This document shows, one piece after another, positions 4,751 through 5,310 of a DNA stretch of 5,310 nucleotides. Position 1 is the first letter of the stretch; each line of letters begins with the position of its first letter. The notes under the pieces are model-generated. The model did not search any database, had not been told where the DNA came from, and worked only from the letters and a program-made list of their open reading frames with translations. Origin of the DNA: Deltaproteobacteria bacterium (GTDB taxonomy: Bacteria; Desulfobacterota; Syntrophia; Syntrophales; UBA5619); assembly GCA_026388345.1 (NCBI GenBank), contig JAPLJY010000066.1, positions 1 to 5,310 on the forward strand, in the 5' to 3' direction. Both the position numbers and the translations under genes were made by a program.

Positions 4751-5310
4751 ATGAAGAAAATCGGTTTTATCGGTCTGGGAATCATGGGGAAACCCATGAG
4801 CAGGAATCTGCTGAAGGCGGGGTATCCCCTCGTGGTGTACGATATCGTCGCCGCGGCGGTCGATGAGGTGGTGCAGGCAGGGGCGGAAAAGGGCGCATCC
4901 CCGAAGGACGTCGCCGCAAAGGCGGATGTGATCATCACGATGCTTCCCAATTCACCGCAGGTGAAGGAGGTCGTCTTGGGAAAGGACGGCATCATCGAAA
5001 CCATGAGGCCGGGATCGATTCTGATCGACATGAGTTCCATCGCCCCGCTCGTCAGCCGCGAGGTCGCCGCGCGACTCGCCGACAAGAAGATCCGGATGCT
5101 GGACGCCCCGGTAAGCGGCGGGGAACCGAAGGCGATCGACGGGACGATCTCGATCATGGTCGGCGGCCACCAGGCCGACTTCGATGAATTCCTGCCCGTC
5201 ATGAAGGCGATGGGCGCCTCCGTCGTCCTCTGCGGGGAGATCGGGGCGGGCAACGTCACGAAACTCGCCAACCAGATTGTCGTCGCCGCCAACATCGCCG
5301 CCGTCTCCGA
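4751..5310 (+). CDS. glxR: Tartronate semialdehyde (2-hydroxy-3-oxopropionate) reductase, 3'-truncated by window edge
   Basis: This beta-hydroxyacid dehydrogenase reduces tartronate semialdehyde to D-glycerate with NAD(P)H in the cytoplasm. About 186 of an expected 290-300 residues are visible. The Rossmann domain has GLGIMG at 8-13, and Asp31 at the end of the second strand favours NADH over NADPH. The substrate motif DAPVSGGEPKA begins at 118 (Ser122-Gly123-Gly124). The catalytic block GEIGAGNVTKLANQ carries Lys171, the general acid/base, in the same place as in E. coli GarR. The remaining dimerisation helices lie beyond the edge. ATG at 4751 has a moderate GGAG 9 bases upstream and gives the family N-terminus (MKKIGFIGLG). 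With hyi just upstream it completes hydroxypyruvate to glycerate conversion. GarR and GlxR cannot be told apart here; L-threonate dehydrogenase (LtnD) or 3-hydroxyisobutyrate dehydrogenase are less likely relatives. Confidence 0.9.
   Translation, partial: MKKIGFIGLGIMGKPMSRNLLKAGYPLVVYDIVAAAVDEVVQAGAEKGASPKDVAAKADVIITMLPNSPQVKEVVLGKDGIIETMRPGSILIDMSSIAPLVSREVAARLADKKIRMLDAPVSGGEPKAIDGTISIMVGGHQADFDEFLPVMKAMGASVVLCGEIGAGNVTKLANQIVVAANIAAVS

Noticed and set aside
4729..5295. 188-codon minus strand frame opposite glxR
   Set aside because: The + strand encodes a clear beta-hydroxyacid dehydrogenase here. The minus frame is Ser/Thr-rich without a known motif.

Overview
The window is ordinary bacterial chromosome with high GC in the coding parts. 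It holds six or seven protein genes, all on the + strand, and no mobile element, CRISPR array, tRNA or rRNA gene that I can see. Protein style and the split ATP synthase F0 arrangement (an atpZ-atpI-atpB unit apart from the F1 genes, near hemL) suggest a deltaproteobacterium-like anaerobe (Desulfobacterota; Geobacter- or Syntrophus-type relatives). This placement is inference from recalled gene order and protein flavour, not from a search.

Layout: (1) 1-834, the C-terminal two thirds of HemL (glutamate-1-semialdehyde aminomutase, tetrapyrrole synthesis), cut by the left edge. (2) 934-1953, a complete UDP-glucuronate 4-epimerase-type SDR for surface polysaccharide precursors. (3) 1954-2122, a spacer with a probable terminator. 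(4) 2123-3427, a tightly coupled, overlapping set atpZ-atpI-atpB encoding two small F0-associated membrane proteins and the proton-channel subunit a. It is closed by a strong intrinsic terminator at 3433-3461, with no atpE (subunit c) after it. (5) 3428-3812, a 385-base stretch without a convincing gene but with several hairpins and weak promoter-like sequences. (6) 3813-4598, hydroxypyruvate isomerase (hyi), and 4751 to the right edge, the N-terminal part of tartronate semialdehyde reductase (glxR/garR type). Together these two can turn hydroxypyruvate into D-glycerate through tartronate semialdehyde.

The three functional blocks (heme/surface sugar, ATP synthase F0, C3 hydroxyacid metabolism) appear to be separate transcription units. 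I found no convincing undescribed system. The points most worth a second look are the missing atpE directly after atpB, the structured 385-base region before hyi, and the sugar epimerase lying between hemL and the atp genes.
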